From Cytophagales bacterium (GTDB lineage: Bacteria; Pseudomonadota; Gammaproteobacteria; Burkholderiales; Burkholderiaceae_C): a stretch of DNA of 64,000 nt. The notes under the pieces are model-generated. The model was not told the origin of the DNA and searched no databases. It saw only the letters and a program-made list of their open reading frames with translations. Positions 7,371 to 15,806 of the stretch are shown here, piece by piece; position 1 is the first letter of the stretch; every line of letters begins with the position of its first letter. Position numbers and translations under genes: made by a program. Location: contig JASGCK010000001.1 of the NCBI GenBank assembly GCA_030054145.1, forward strand, positions 124,001 through 188,000, given 5' to 3'.

Positions 7371-8351
7371 ATGAACGACAGCCGCCGTAGCAACCCCCTC
7401 TATGACTCAACCGCTGACTATCCGCGAGACCTTGCTGGCTATGGCTCCGCAGTGCCTCATGCGCAATGGCCGAACAAGGCGCGTATTGCGGTGCAGTTTG
7501 TTTTGAACTACGAGGAGGGCGGCGAAAACTCGGTGTTGCACGGTGATGCGGGATCGGAGCAGTTTTTGTCGGAAATGTTTAATCCCGCCAGTTACCCTGA
7601 TCGCCACATCAGCATGGAGGGGATATACGAGTACGGTTCGCGTGCGGGTGTGTGGCGCATCTTGCGCGAGTTTGAGCGCCGCAAACTGCCGCTGACTATT
7701 TTTGGCGTGGCGACGGCGCTGGCCCGTTCGCCAGACGTGACAAAAGCTTTTATGGAACTGGGGCATGAAATTGCGTGCCACGGTTACAAATGGATTCATT
7801 ATCAAAACGTGGATGAGTCAACCGAGCGCGAGCAGATGCGCCTTGCAATGGCGCTCATCCACAAGTTGACGAGCCACAAACCACAAGGCTGGTACACAGG
7901 ACGCGATAGCCCGAATACGCGGCGATTGGTGGCTGACTACGACGTGGATGGTCACAGCTTTAGCTACGACAGCGACTATTACGGGGACGACTTACCGTTT
8001 TGGATGAAAGTGCGCAAGACCAATGGCGACGTGGCCTCCCAGCTCATCGTGCCCTACACGCTGGACTGCAACGATATGCGCTTTGCACTGCCGCAGGGCT
8101 ATTCGCACGCCGATCCCTTCTTCCACTATCTGAAAGACACGTTTGATGCGCTGTATGCAGAGGGCGATCCTGCGGGGTTGAATGCGCCTAAGATGATGAG
8201 TGTCGGGATGCACTGCCGCTTGCTGGGCAGACCTGGACGCATCACGGCGTTGCAAAAGTTTTTAGATTACATCGCTGGCGTTGACCACGTTTGGGTGGCG
8301 CGGCGGATTGATATTGCCAACCATTGGCGTGAGGTGCATCCATGTCCCTAG
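7371..8351 (+). CDS. puuE: Allantoinase, polysaccharide-deacetylase type
   Basis: This is a PuuE-type allantoinase of about 326 residues, unrelated to the metal-dependent amidohydrolase AllB. It opens the hydantoin ring of allantoin to give allantoate. The N-terminal 'DYPRDLAGYG', 'VLNYEEGGENSVLHGD' and the NodB-like core 'GHEIACHGYKWIHYQ' and 'GWYTGRDSPNTRRLV' are characteristic. I prefer the ATG at 7371 over the GTG at 7368 because AAAGGA at 7357–7362 gives an 8-base spacing. It follows gntR by 4 bp and overlaps the uraD fusion gene by 10 bp, so it is translationally coupled to it. Confidence 0.93.
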   Translation: MNDSRRSNPLYDSTADYPRDLAGYGSAVPHAQWPNKARIAVQFVLNYEEGGENSVLHGDAGSEQFLSEMFNPASYPDRHISMEGIYEYGSRAGVWRILREFERRKLPLTIFGVATALARSPDVTKAFMELGHEIACHGYKWIHYQNVDESTEREQMRLAMALIHKLTSHKPQGWYTGRDSPNTRRLVADYDVDGHSFSYDSDYYGDDLPFWMKVRKTNGDVASQLIVPYTLDCNDMRFALPQGYSHADPFFHYLKDTFDALYAEGDPAGLNAPKMMSVGMHCRLLGRPGRITALQKFLDYIAGVDHVWVARRIDIANHWREVHPCP

Positions 8352-10090
8352 TTTTAGTTTTGCCCAACTTAAATGGCTTATACGAGCACTCGCCTTGGGT
8401 GGTTGATCGAACGCTTAGTCAATATCCACAAGGCTTTGCAAGCCTTGCTGCTTTGAAGGCGGCATTGGCGTATACGGTGCAAACGGCCACGCGCGATGAG
8501 CAATTGGCTTTGATCCGTGCGCACCCTGAGCTTGCTGGCAAGGCAATGGTAGACAAAACGCTGACCAGCGAATCGACCAACGAACAAGGCAAAGCGGGGT
8601 TGACGCATTGCACGGCCGATGAGTTCGCCAAGATTCAAAAACTCAATAGCGACTACAACACCAAATTTGGTTGGCCGTTTATTTTGGCGGTGCGCGGACC
8701 TCGCGGTACGGGGCTGACCAAGGCGCAAATCATGCAGGCGTTTGAGCGGCGCTTGGCCTATCCAGCAGACTATGAAATGGCGGAATGTCTGCGTCAAATC
8801 AACCGCATCGCCGAGATTCGGTTAGACGATAAATATGGTGTGCAGCCAAGTTTAGGTAACGAGCTTTGGGATTGGCATGAGGCGTTAGCCGCCTTTAGCG
8901 ACCCCGAATTTAAAGAGCGCGGCGAGTTGACGGTGACGTATCTCACCAAGGCGCATTTGGCGTGCGCGGCACTCATCAAACAGCAAATGCAGGCGTGTGG
9001 CTTTGACGATGTGCGCATGGATGCGGTGGGCAATGTGGTTGGCATTTATTGGGGGGCACTCAAGCAGCCGCTCCCAACGCTGCTCACAGGCTCGCACTAT
9101 GACACGGTGCGAAACGGCGGCAAGTACGACGGTCGCCTTGGCATTTACGTGCCCATGCTGTGCGTGCGCGAGCTGCATAAGGCGGGCAAGCGCTTGCCGT
9201 TTAATTTGGAGGTGGTCGGTTTTGCCGAGGAAGAAGGTCAGCGCTACAAAGCGACTTTTTTAGGCTCGGGGGCGCTGACGGGTGACTTCGATCCCGCGTG
9301 GCTTGACCAGCAAGATGCGGATGGCATCACCATGCGCCGTGCCATGCTGGATGCGGGCTTACCAGCTTCGATGGACGCGATCTCTAGCCTCAAACGGGAT
9401 GCTAAAAACTACCTCGGCTTTGTCGAAGTACACATCGAACAAGGTCCTGTTTTAAACGAGCTGAACTTGCCGCTTGGTGTCGTCACTTCGATCAACGGCA
9501 GCGTGCGTTATCTGTGCCGAGTGGACGGCATGGCAAGCCACGCGGGCACAACGCCCATGATGCGTCGCAAAGACGCGGCTGCGGCAGTAGCCGAAATGAT
9601 TTTGGCCATAGAGCGCTGTGCGAAGGCTGAAGCAGAACTCGTGGCAACCGTGGGACAGCTTCATGTGCCCAGTGGTTCGATCAACGTGGTGGCGGGCGCT
9701 TGCACGTTTAGCATCGACCTCAGAGCGCCAGTGGACGCCAAGCGGGATGCCTTGGAGGCCAATATTTGCAAGGCTTTGCAGGCGATTGCCGATGCGCGCG
9801 GCGTGAGCTTGCAGATGGATCGCATCCTTGCGGCATCGGCGGCGCCTAGTCATCCTGCGTGGCAAGCTCGCTGGGAAGATGCCGTGCAAAGCCTTGGGCT
9901 TCCTGTCCACCGCATGAATAGTGGCGCGGGGCACGACGCGATGAAACTGCACACCATCATGCCGCAAGCCATGCTGTTTGTACGCGGCGAGAACGCCGGC
10001 ATTTCGCACAACCCGCTGGAGTCAACAAGCAGCCACGACATGGATTTGGCGGTGCAGGCGTTTCAGCACTTATTGAATCACCTACAATAA
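8342..10090 (+). CDS. OHCU decarboxylase–allantoate amidohydrolase fusion protein
   Basis: This 582-residue protein joins two steps of urate breakdown. Residues 1–165 are a UraD-type 2-oxo-4-hydroxy-4-carboxy-5-ureidoimidazoline decarboxylase (EHSPWV at 15–20, HPELAGKA at 61–68), which yields S-allantoin. Residues ~170–582 are an M20 hydantoinase/carbamoylase-type amidohydrolase. Its metal-site residues are in 'GSHYDT' (H252), 'GGKYDG' (D263) and 'AEEEG', with further signatures 'VEVHIEQGPVL' and 'SGAGHDAM'; it probably acts on allantoate. PuuE supplies the step between the two active sites, and its gene overlaps this one. The fusion is seen in other proteobacteria. Substrate of the second half is inferred from context. 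Confidence 0.9.
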   Translation: MSLVLVLPNLNGLYEHSPWVVDRTLSQYPQGFASLAALKAALAYTVQTATRDEQLALIRAHPELAGKAMVDKTLTSESTNEQGKAGLTHCTADEFAKIQKLNSDYNTKFGWPFILAVRGPRGTGLTKAQIMQAFERRLAYPADYEMAECLRQINRIAEIRLDDKYGVQPSLGNELWDWHEALAAFSDPEFKERGELTVTYLTKAHLACAALIKQQMQACGFDDVRMDAVGNVVGIYWGALKQPLPTLLTGSHYDTVRNGGKYDGRLGIYVPMLCVRELHKAGKRLPFNLEVVGFAEEEGQRYKATFLGSGALTGDFDPAWLDQQDADGITMRRAMLDAGLPASMDAISSLKRDAKNYLGFVEVHIEQGPVLNELNLPLGVVTSINGSVRYLCRVDGMASHAGTTPMMRRKDAAAAVAEMILAIERCAKAEAELVATVGQLHVPSGSINVVAGACTFSIDLRAPVDAKRDALEANICKALQAIADARGVSLQMDRILAASAAPSHPAWQARWEDAVQSLGLPVHRMNSGAGHDAMKLHTIMPQAMLFVRGENAGISHNPLESTSSHDMDLAVQAFQHLLNHLQ

Positions 10091-10107
10091 AAAGTGTATA
10101 CACTTTT
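10090..10107. promoter_or_regulatory. Perfect 18-bp palindromic operator before the M20 gene
   Basis: AAAAGTGTATACACTTTT is a perfect 18-bp palindrome containing the TGTATACA core (10095–10102). It begins at the last base of the uraD fusion gene and ends 16 bp before the next start codon. It is the most symmetric of four copies and probably the highest-affinity site of the GntR regulator. Confidence 0.75.
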
Positions 10108-10123
10108 ACGAATAGGTTATTGA

Positions 10124-11371
10124 ATGTCACACGAGGTACAAAATCGCGCACTAGACCAATGGATTGACGATCACTTTGATGAGCAAGTGCGTTTTTTGCA
10201 AGCATTGATTCAAGTCCCCACCGATACGCCGCCAGGTGACAACGCGCCTCACGCCCAGCGCACGGCAGAGCTGTTAAAGGCGTTTGGTTTTGAAGCTAAA
10301 AAATTGACCATTCCAGCCAGTTTGGTGAAAAAAAATGGGCTTGAGTCCATCACCAATTTGATTGTTCGCAGGCGTTACGGTGCGGGCGGCAAAACCATTG
10401 CGTTAAACGCCCACGGCGATGTCGTGCCGCCAGGCGAGGGCTGGACGCATGACCCGTATGGCGGTGAGATAGTGGACGGCAAAATGTATGGTCGCGCCGC
10501 TGCTGTGAGTAAGTGCGATTTTTCAACCTATAGCTTTGCGGTGCGTGCGCTAGAAGCGGTTGCCGAGCCGCGTGCGGGAGCCGTGGAGTTGCATTTCACT
10601 TACGACGAAGAGTTTGGCGGCGAGCTAGGCCCGGGCTGGCTCTTAGCCAATGGACAGACGCAGCCCGATCTCTTAATCGCGGCAGGCTTTAGCTATCAAG
10701 TCATCACGGCGCACAACGGCTGTTTGCAGCTAGAGGTTACGGTACACGGCAAGATGGCGCACGCGGCCATCCCTGACTCTGGCATAGATGCTTTGCAAGG
10801 CGCGAACGCATTGATGACGGCGCTTTACGCGCAAAACGAGGTGCTCAAAAAGATTCGCTCAAACGTAGCGGGCATCACACATCCGTATCTCAATATCGGC
10901 ATGATTGCGGGTGGCACGAACACCAATGTCATCCCGGGCAAAGTGACCATTAAGTTAGACCGACGCATGATTCCTGAAGAGGACCCAAGTGTGGTTGAGG
11001 CTGATTTGCGGCAGCTGATTGCGCAAACCGTGTTGGCTTGCCATGCGCGTGGTTTGGCGGTGCGAGCGGACGTGAAACGCATTTTGCTATGCAACGCCAT
11101 GTATCCGCTAGCTGGGAATCAGCCGTTGGTTAGCGCGCTACAAAAGCATGGCGAAGCGGTGTTTGGCGAGCCAATTCCTGCGCTCGGTACGCCGCTCTAT
11201 ACCGATGCGCGTCTCTATGCGGAGCGCGGTATCCCAAGTGTGATGTATGGCGCAGGACCGCGCACGGTTTTGGAGTCCAATGCCAAACGCGCGGATGAGC
11301 ACTTGGTACTAGAGGATTTACGCCGCGCAACCAAGGTGGTGGCACGGACACTGCATGATTTGCTAGGGTAA
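10124..11371 (+). CDS. M20 family metallo-amidohydrolase/deacetylase (ArgE/DapE type)
   Basis: This is a 415-residue M20 peptidase-family enzyme. The zinc site is visible in 'LNAHGDVVPPGEGW' (first histidine and bridging aspartate region), in 'YDEEFGGELGPGW' (catalytic glutamates) and in the C-terminal 'YTDARLYAERGIPSVMYG'. The lid domain sits at about 190–310. M20 enzymes hydrolyse amide bonds of acylated amino acids or ureido compounds. It has its own perfect TGTATACA operator and lies between the uraD fusion and the purine permease, so a ureido intermediate such as ureidoglycine or ureidoglycolate is a plausible substrate. One oddity is AAAVSKCDFS where many relatives have a GxxDMK-like metal motif (expected aspartate region). 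Exact function not determined. Confidence 0.78.
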   Translation: MSHEVQNRALDQWIDDHFDEQVRFLQALIQVPTDTPPGDNAPHAQRTAELLKAFGFEAKKLTIPASLVKKNGLESITNLIVRRRYGAGGKTIALNAHGDVVPPGEGWTHDPYGGEIVDGKMYGRAAAVSKCDFSTYSFAVRALEAVAEPRAGAVELHFTYDEEFGGELGPGWLLANGQTQPDLLIAAGFSYQVITAHNGCLQLEVTVHGKMAHAAIPDSGIDALQGANALMTALYAQNEVLKKIRSNVAGITHPYLNIGMIAGGTNTNVIPGKVTIKLDRRMIPEEDPSVVEADLRQLIAQTVLACHARGLAVRADVKRILLCNAMYPLAGNQPLVSALQKHGEAVFGEPIPALGTPLYTDARLYAERGIPSVMYGAGPRTVLESNAKRADEHLVLEDLRRATKVVARTLHDLLG

Positions 11372-11393
11372 TTACTAGCGAAAAGTGTTTCGG

Positions 11394-11407
11394 AAGTGTA
11401 TACAGTT
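11394..11407. promoter_or_regulatory. TGTATACA operator before the purine permease gene
   Basis: TGTATACA at 11397–11404 in the context GAAGTGTATACAGTTT, 38 bp before the permease start at 11443. The same left half (AAGTGTATACA) is found at the puuD and M20 sites, which makes chance recurrence unlikely. Confidence 0.7.
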
Positions 11408-11442
11408 TGCACCTTTACAACTTTCACTAAGAGAGATCAATC

Positions 11443-12933
11443 ATGAATGCAACTATCCACCCTGTGGATGAACGTTTGCCCAATAGCCAGCTGGGCATCT
11501 TAGGTCTTCAGCACGTTTTAGTGATGTACGCGGGTGCTATTGCTGTCCCGCTCATTATTGGACGTGCTTTAAAGCTAACGCCAGAGCAGGTGGCTAGTTT
11601 GATTTCGGCAGACTTATTTTGCTGCGGCTTGGTCACCTTGATTCAGGCGCTTGGCGTGACGCAGTGGTTTGGTATCCGACTCCCTGTGATGATGGGGGTG
11701 ACGTTTGCCGCCGTGGGGCCGATGGTGGCAATGGCAAATGTCAATTCTGGGGCGCTGGGCGCACAAATGATTTTTGGTGCTGTGATTGGCGCTGGTATTG
11801 TGTCGATACTGATTGCGCCATTGGTTAGTCGAATGCTGCGATATTTCCCGCCTGTTGTTACCGGGACGATCATTGCAGTAATTGGCATTAGTTTGATGCG
11901 AATCGGTATCAACTGGATTTTTGGTAATCCATTTGGTCCAACAGCCCCAAACATCGTCAATCCAGATCATGCTAAATGGTTGGTTGATGTCACTGCTTTA
12001 GCGGGAGCGGCTGGCTCCGCCGTCCCCTCTGTGCCCAAAGGACTGGCACTGGTGGGCAGTGTGCCAAATCCTGCATACGCCCCGCTTGCCAATATTGGCG
12101 TAGCGGCATTGGTGCTCATCTCGATTTTGGCAATTGCCAAATACACCAAGGGCTTTATCGGCAACATTGCTGTGTTGCTCGGTATTGTGCTTGGCGGGTT
12201 GGTAGCAACAGCAATGGGGAGTATGAATTTTGATAAGGTTGCAAAAGCCGATTGGTTTGGTTTGGTGCTGCCCTTTCAATATGGGATGCCTGTTTTTGAT
12301 CCGATCTTGATCCTGACAATGACCTTGGTCATGATTGTGGTGATGATTGAGTCCACGGGAATGTTCCTTGCCTTGGGTGATATGACTGGCAAAGCGGTGG
12401 ATCAAGCGGCTTTGACGCGCGGTTTGCGCACCGATGGACTGGGCACATTAATTGGCGGTATTTTTAATACATTTCCCTATACAAGCTTTTCGCAAAATGT
12501 AGGATTGGTGGGCGTAACGGGCGTGCGGAGTCGCTTTGTTTGCGTGGCGGGTGGTTTGATCTTGGTACTGTTAGGGTTACTCCCCAAAATGGCAGCGTTA
12601 GTTGAGTCGCTCCCCACTTTTGTATTGGGCGGCGCTGGCCTTGTGATGTTTGGCATGGTTGTGGCGACGGGCATCCGAATTTTGGCGAATGTTGACTTCA
12701 AAGATAACCGGCACAACTTATTTATTGTTGCCGTATCAGTGGGTGTGGGCATGATTCCATTGATTGCCCCTAACTTCAAACAGTGGATGCCGCATAATTT
12801 GCACCCTCTTATCGAATCGGGTATTTTGCTGGCATCGCTGAGCGCCGTTATTTTGAATATGTTCTTTAACGGTGCGAATGGCAGTTTGGATGCAAGCACC
12901 CAAGCCGCAAGACAATCAGATGGTGCTCATTAA
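11443..12933 (+). CDS. NCS2 family purine (xanthine/urate) permease
   Basis: This is a 496-residue inner-membrane transporter of the nucleobase–cation symporter 2 family. It shows the QH motif near the first helix (LGLQHVLVMYAGAIAVP), about 12–14 hydrophobic segments, the central 'ESTGMFLALGDMTGKAV' signature and 'NTFPYTSFSQNVGLV', which place it with the xanthine/uric acid permeases (UacT/XanP/PucJK-like) rather than uracil carriers. A GAGAGAT ribosome site precedes the ATG. It has its own TGTATACA operator and lies downstream of catabolic genes, which fits uptake of urate or xanthine as the pathway inducer and nitrogen source. Confidence 0.93.
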   Translation: MNATIHPVDERLPNSQLGILGLQHVLVMYAGAIAVPLIIGRALKLTPEQVASLISADLFCCGLVTLIQALGVTQWFGIRLPVMMGVTFAAVGPMVAMANVNSGALGAQMIFGAVIGAGIVSILIAPLVSRMLRYFPPVVTGTIIAVIGISLMRIGINWIFGNPFGPTAPNIVNPDHAKWLVDVTALAGAAGSAVPSVPKGLALVGSVPNPAYAPLANIGVAALVLISILAIAKYTKGFIGNIAVLLGIVLGGLVATAMGSMNFDKVAKADWFGLVLPFQYGMPVFDPILILTMTLVMIVVMIESTGMFLALGDMTGKAVDQAALTRGLRTDGLGTLIGGIFNTFPYTSFSQNVGLVGVTGVRSRFVCVAGGLILVLLGLLPKMAALVESLPTFVLGGAGLVMFGMVVATGIRILANVDFKDNRHNLFIVAVSVGVGMIPLIAPNFKQWMPHNLHPLIESGILLASLSAVILNMFFNGANGSLDASTQAARQSDGAH

Positions 12934-12992
12934 GCATCGTGGTTAAGCCTTATTCACCTTGAGTTCAAGGACAAGACTCCTCACACTGCAAA

Positions 12993-13015
12993 ATCTGGCA
13001 TAGAGCTTGCCAGAT
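12993..13015. terminator. Hairpin between permease and ABC genes
   Basis: ATCTGGCA (12993–13000) pairs with TGCCAGAT (13008–13015) across a 7-base loop. No T-run follows directly, although a run of seven T is found 18 bp later. It may attenuate read-through from the permease gene into the ABC genes, or protect the upstream mRNA. Rho-independent termination is not certain. Confidence 0.4.
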
Positions 13016-13059
13016 AATTGAGTTCTCAGCCTATTTTTTTACATTCTCAGGAGTCTTCT

Positions 13060-14118
13060 ATGCGTTCACGTGTCTTTATCAAAACAACCGCCGCACTGCT
13101 TACGGTGCTGGGTCTTGGTGTAACCAGTTTTGCAAGCGCTCAATCACCCACGCCAATTAAGTTCCAACTCGATTGGCGCTTTGAGGGTCCCGCCGCATTC
13201 TTTCTCGCGCCTGTTGCTAAAGGTTATTTCAAAGACGTGAAGCTGGACGTGACCGTGGATGCAGGCAATGGCTCGGGCGGCGCGGTGACGCGCGTGGCGC
13301 AGGGCACGTATGACATGGGTTTTGCTGATTTGGCGGCGCTTATGGAGTTTCACGCCAATAATCCTGATGCGCCCAACAAGCCCGTTGCTGTGATGATGGT
13401 CTATAACAACACGCCCGCATCCGTGATGGCACTCAAAAAATCGGGCATTAAAACGCCAGCAGATTTATCTGGCAAAAAATTGGGCGCCCCTGTGTTTGAT
13501 GCAGGTCGCAAAGCCTTTCCGATATTTGCTAAAGCGAATGGGATTACAGGCGTGACGTGGGTTGCAATGGATCCTGCGCTGCGCGAGACCATGCTGGCAA
13601 AGGGCGATTTGGATGCCATCACGGGCTTTACATTTACTTCGCTGCTCAATTTGGAGGCGCGCGGCGTGAAAGCCGAGGACGTGACCATCTTGCAATATCC
13701 TGATTACGGTGTGAAGTTGTATGGCAACGCCATCATCGTCAGTCCTAAATTCTTAAAAGAAAATCCAGATGCTGTGAAGGCGTTTTTGGTGGCGTTCACC
13801 AAAGCCGCCAAAGAAGTCGTGGCTAATCCCGTGGAAGGCATTAGCTACGTCAAAGCACGCGATGGCATCATCAACGTGCCGCTGGAAGAGCGTCGTTTGA
13901 AGCTGGCGATTGATACGGTCATCAATAGCGCAGATGCAAGGCGCGAAGGCTTTGGCAAAATCAATGATGCGCGTCTGTCGCTCATGGCCAGTCAAGTCTC
14001 CGATGCGTTTGCTACGAAAACCCGCGTTGACCGCAATGCGATTTGGAATGACCGTTTCTTGCCCAGCGATGCGGTTTTGAATGCGGTGCTGCCAGCAGCC
14101 AAAGCTAGCAAAAAATAA
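13060..14118 (+). CDS. ABC transporter substrate-binding protein, NMT1/SsuA type
   Basis: The 352-residue product begins with a signal peptide (MRSRVFIKTT…TSFASAQ) and continues with an NMT1/THI5-like periplasmic binding fold ('FQLDWRFEGPAAFFLAPVAKGYF', which matches the family opening 'LDW.…G…AA..KGYF'). The ATG at 13060 follows a CAGGAG ribosome site and replaces an upstream in-frame alternative lacking such a site. Family members bind sulfonates, thiamine precursors, pyrimidines or related small molecules. With the following ATPase and permease genes it forms a complete importer. Its position after the NCS2 permease suggests a purine-derived or ureide ligand, but the ligand cannot be read from the sequence. 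Confidence 0.85.
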   Translation: MRSRVFIKTTAALLTVLGLGVTSFASAQSPTPIKFQLDWRFEGPAAFFLAPVAKGYFKDVKLDVTVDAGNGSGGAVTRVAQGTYDMGFADLAALMEFHANNPDAPNKPVAVMMVYNNTPASVMALKKSGIKTPADLSGKKLGAPVFDAGRKAFPIFAKANGITGVTWVAMDPALRETMLAKGDLDAITGFTFTSLLNLEARGVKAEDVTILQYPDYGVKLYGNAIIVSPKFLKENPDAVKAFLVAFTKAAKEVVANPVEGISYVKARDGIINVPLEERRLKLAIDTVINSADARREGFGKINDARLSLMASQVSDAFATKTRVDRNAIWNDRFLPSDAVLNAVLPAAKASKK

Positions 14119-14120
14119 AT

Positions 14121-14948
14121 ATGGCTTTTGTTGATTTTAAAAACGTTTGGCTTGCCTATAACGACGAGCTTCTGGCGCAAAACCAATTCGCTGTCGAAGA
14201 CATCAACCTCTCGGTGACTGAGGGTGAGTTCATTGCCATTGTGGGGCCTTCTGGCTGCGGAAAATCGACTTTCATGAAGTTGACTACAGGACTTCGGATG
14301 CCAACTAAGGGCACGATTCATGTGGACGGCAATCTCGTCACAGGACCACTCAAAATTTCGGGCATGGCTTTCCAAGCCCCGTCTTTATTGCCTTGGCGCA
14401 CGACGCTCGATAACGTGCTGCTGCCGCTAGAAATTGTGGAGCCTTACCGCAGCAACTTCAAAGCGAAAAAAAAGGAATACGAAGCGCGTGCGCGGCAACT
14501 ACTCAAAACCGTGGGACTGGATGGCTACGCGGACAAGTTCCCTTGGCAGTTATCGGGTGGAATGCAGCAACGCGCCAGCATTTGCCGAGCGCTGATTCAC
14601 GAGCCAAAAATGCTGCTCTTAGACGAGCCGTTTGGCGCGCTAGATGCGTTTACCAAAGAGGAGTTGTGGTGCGTGCTGCGCGATCTGCATCAGCAACAAA
14701 AGTTCAATGTGATTTTGGTGACGCACGATTTGCGTGAGTCCGTTTTTTTGGCAGACAAGGTCTTTGTGATGTCTAAAAATCCTGGGCGTTTTGTGGTGGA
14801 GCGTCGCATCGATTTGCCGCGTCCGCGCGATTTGGAAATCACCTACACGCCTGCATTTACTGACATCGTGCATGAGCTGCGTGGGCATATTGGCGCGATA
14901 CGTGGCAGCACGGTTGGCTCAGCGGGTACAGGAGGAGCGCCATTATGA
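14121..14948 (+). CDS. ABC transporter ATP-binding protein (TauB/SsuB type)
   Basis: This is a 275-residue ABC ATPase. Walker A is GPSGCGKST, the signature motif is LSGGMQQRASI, Walker B is MLLLDEPFGALD and the switch histidine follows in VTHDLRES. The sequence resembles the nitrate/sulfonate/taurine and pyrimidine-precursor importer ATPases. It lies 2 bp after the binding-protein gene and overlaps the permease start by 4 bp (ATGA type), so the three genes form one operon. Confidence 0.92.
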   Translation: MAFVDFKNVWLAYNDELLAQNQFAVEDINLSVTEGEFIAIVGPSGCGKSTFMKLTTGLRMPTKGTIHVDGNLVTGPLKISGMAFQAPSLLPWRTTLDNVLLPLEIVEPYRSNFKAKKKEYEARARQLLKTVGLDGYADKFPWQLSGGMQQRASICRALIHEPKMLLLDEPFGALDAFTKEELWCVLRDLHQQQKFNVILVTHDLRESVFLADKVFVMSKNPGRFVVERRIDLPRPRDLEITYTPAFTDIVHELRGHIGAIRGSTVGSAGTGGAPL

Positions 14949-15712
14949 TGAATGCAAAAAAACTAGAAGCTTATTCGCCACTCATTTTGTTTGTGGCGTT
15001 GCTTGCCATTTGGCAAATTGTTTGCAGCGCTTTTGATATTGCGGAATTCATTTTTCCAAGCCCAGTCATGATTGCCAAGGCGATGGTGGAGTTTGTGAAC
15101 CCAATTGCAGCGGCGGCTTGGCAAACTTTTTGGGTGACGATGCTGGGCTTCGCCCTGTCAATTGTCGTAGGCGTGTTGTTAGGGTTTTTGGTTGGTTCGG
15201 CGCGACTGGCTTATGCGGCAATGTTCCCGTTACTGGTGGCGTTTAACGCTGTGCCCAAAGCTGCCATCGTGCCTATTTTGGTGGTCTGGTTTGGCATTGG
15301 TACGGGGCCTAGCGTGCTCACCGCATTCTTAATTTCGTTCTTTCCAATTACCGTGAATATTGCGACGGGATTAGCGACGCTTGAGCCAGAGTTGGAAGAC
15401 GTGCTGCGCGTGCTAGGCGCCAAGCGCTGGGATGTGCTGATGAAAGTTGGTTTGCCGCGCTCGTTGCCGTACTTTTACGCATCACTCAAAATTGCGATCA
15501 CGCTGGCGTTTGTGGGAACGGTGCTGGCAGAGATGACCGCAGGCGATTCGGGTATCGGCTATTTGATGCAATCGGCCAGTTCGCAGCAGCGTTTGGCACT
15601 CGCATTTGCAGGTTTGGTTGTGATTGGTGCGATGGCGATGGCGATGTACGAGTTCTTTAGCTATGTTGAGCGTCACACCACGGCGTGGGCGCATCGCGGC
15701 TCGCAAAGCTAG
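14945..15712 (+). CDS. ABC transporter permease (TauC/SsuC type)
   Basis: This is a 255-residue membrane protein with about six hydrophobic segments and the binding-protein-dependent permease EAA-like loop ('LEDVLRVLGAKRWDVLMKVGLPRSLPYF', in the usual spacing before the last two helices). It pairs with the preceding ATPase, overlapping it by 4 bp. The family moves sulfonates, nitrate or pyrimidine precursors; the substrate here is undetermined. Confidence 0.92.
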   Translation: MMNAKKLEAYSPLILFVALLAIWQIVCSAFDIAEFIFPSPVMIAKAMVEFVNPIAAAAWQTFWVTMLGFALSIVVGVLLGFLVGSARLAYAAMFPLLVAFNAVPKAAIVPILVVWFGIGTGPSVLTAFLISFFPITVNIATGLATLEPELEDVLRVLGAKRWDVLMKVGLPRSLPYFYASLKIAITLAFVGTVLAEMTAGDSGIGYLMQSASSQQRLALAFAGLVVIGAMAMAMYEFFSYVERHTTAWAHRGSQS

Positions 15713-15720
15713 CACTGATA

Positions 15721-15753
15721 AAAGTTCCCCCAAACGGGGGTGTCACGAGGTTT
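15721..15753. repeat. REP-like dispersed repeat (family 2), degenerate copy
   Basis: AAAAGTTCCCCC-AAAC-GGGGGTGTCACGA lies just after the permease stop. It shares the order 'aaaagytcccc…gggg..gtcacga' with the fuller copy at 15888–15936. The CCCCC/GGGGG arms (15728–15732 and 15737–15741) form a short hairpin that could also act as a weak terminator. Confidence 0.6.
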
Positions 15754-15806
15754 GATGGCCTTCATTTGGAGTGAACGATTTTTTTTTGTAAACACGAGAC
15801 CTTACT

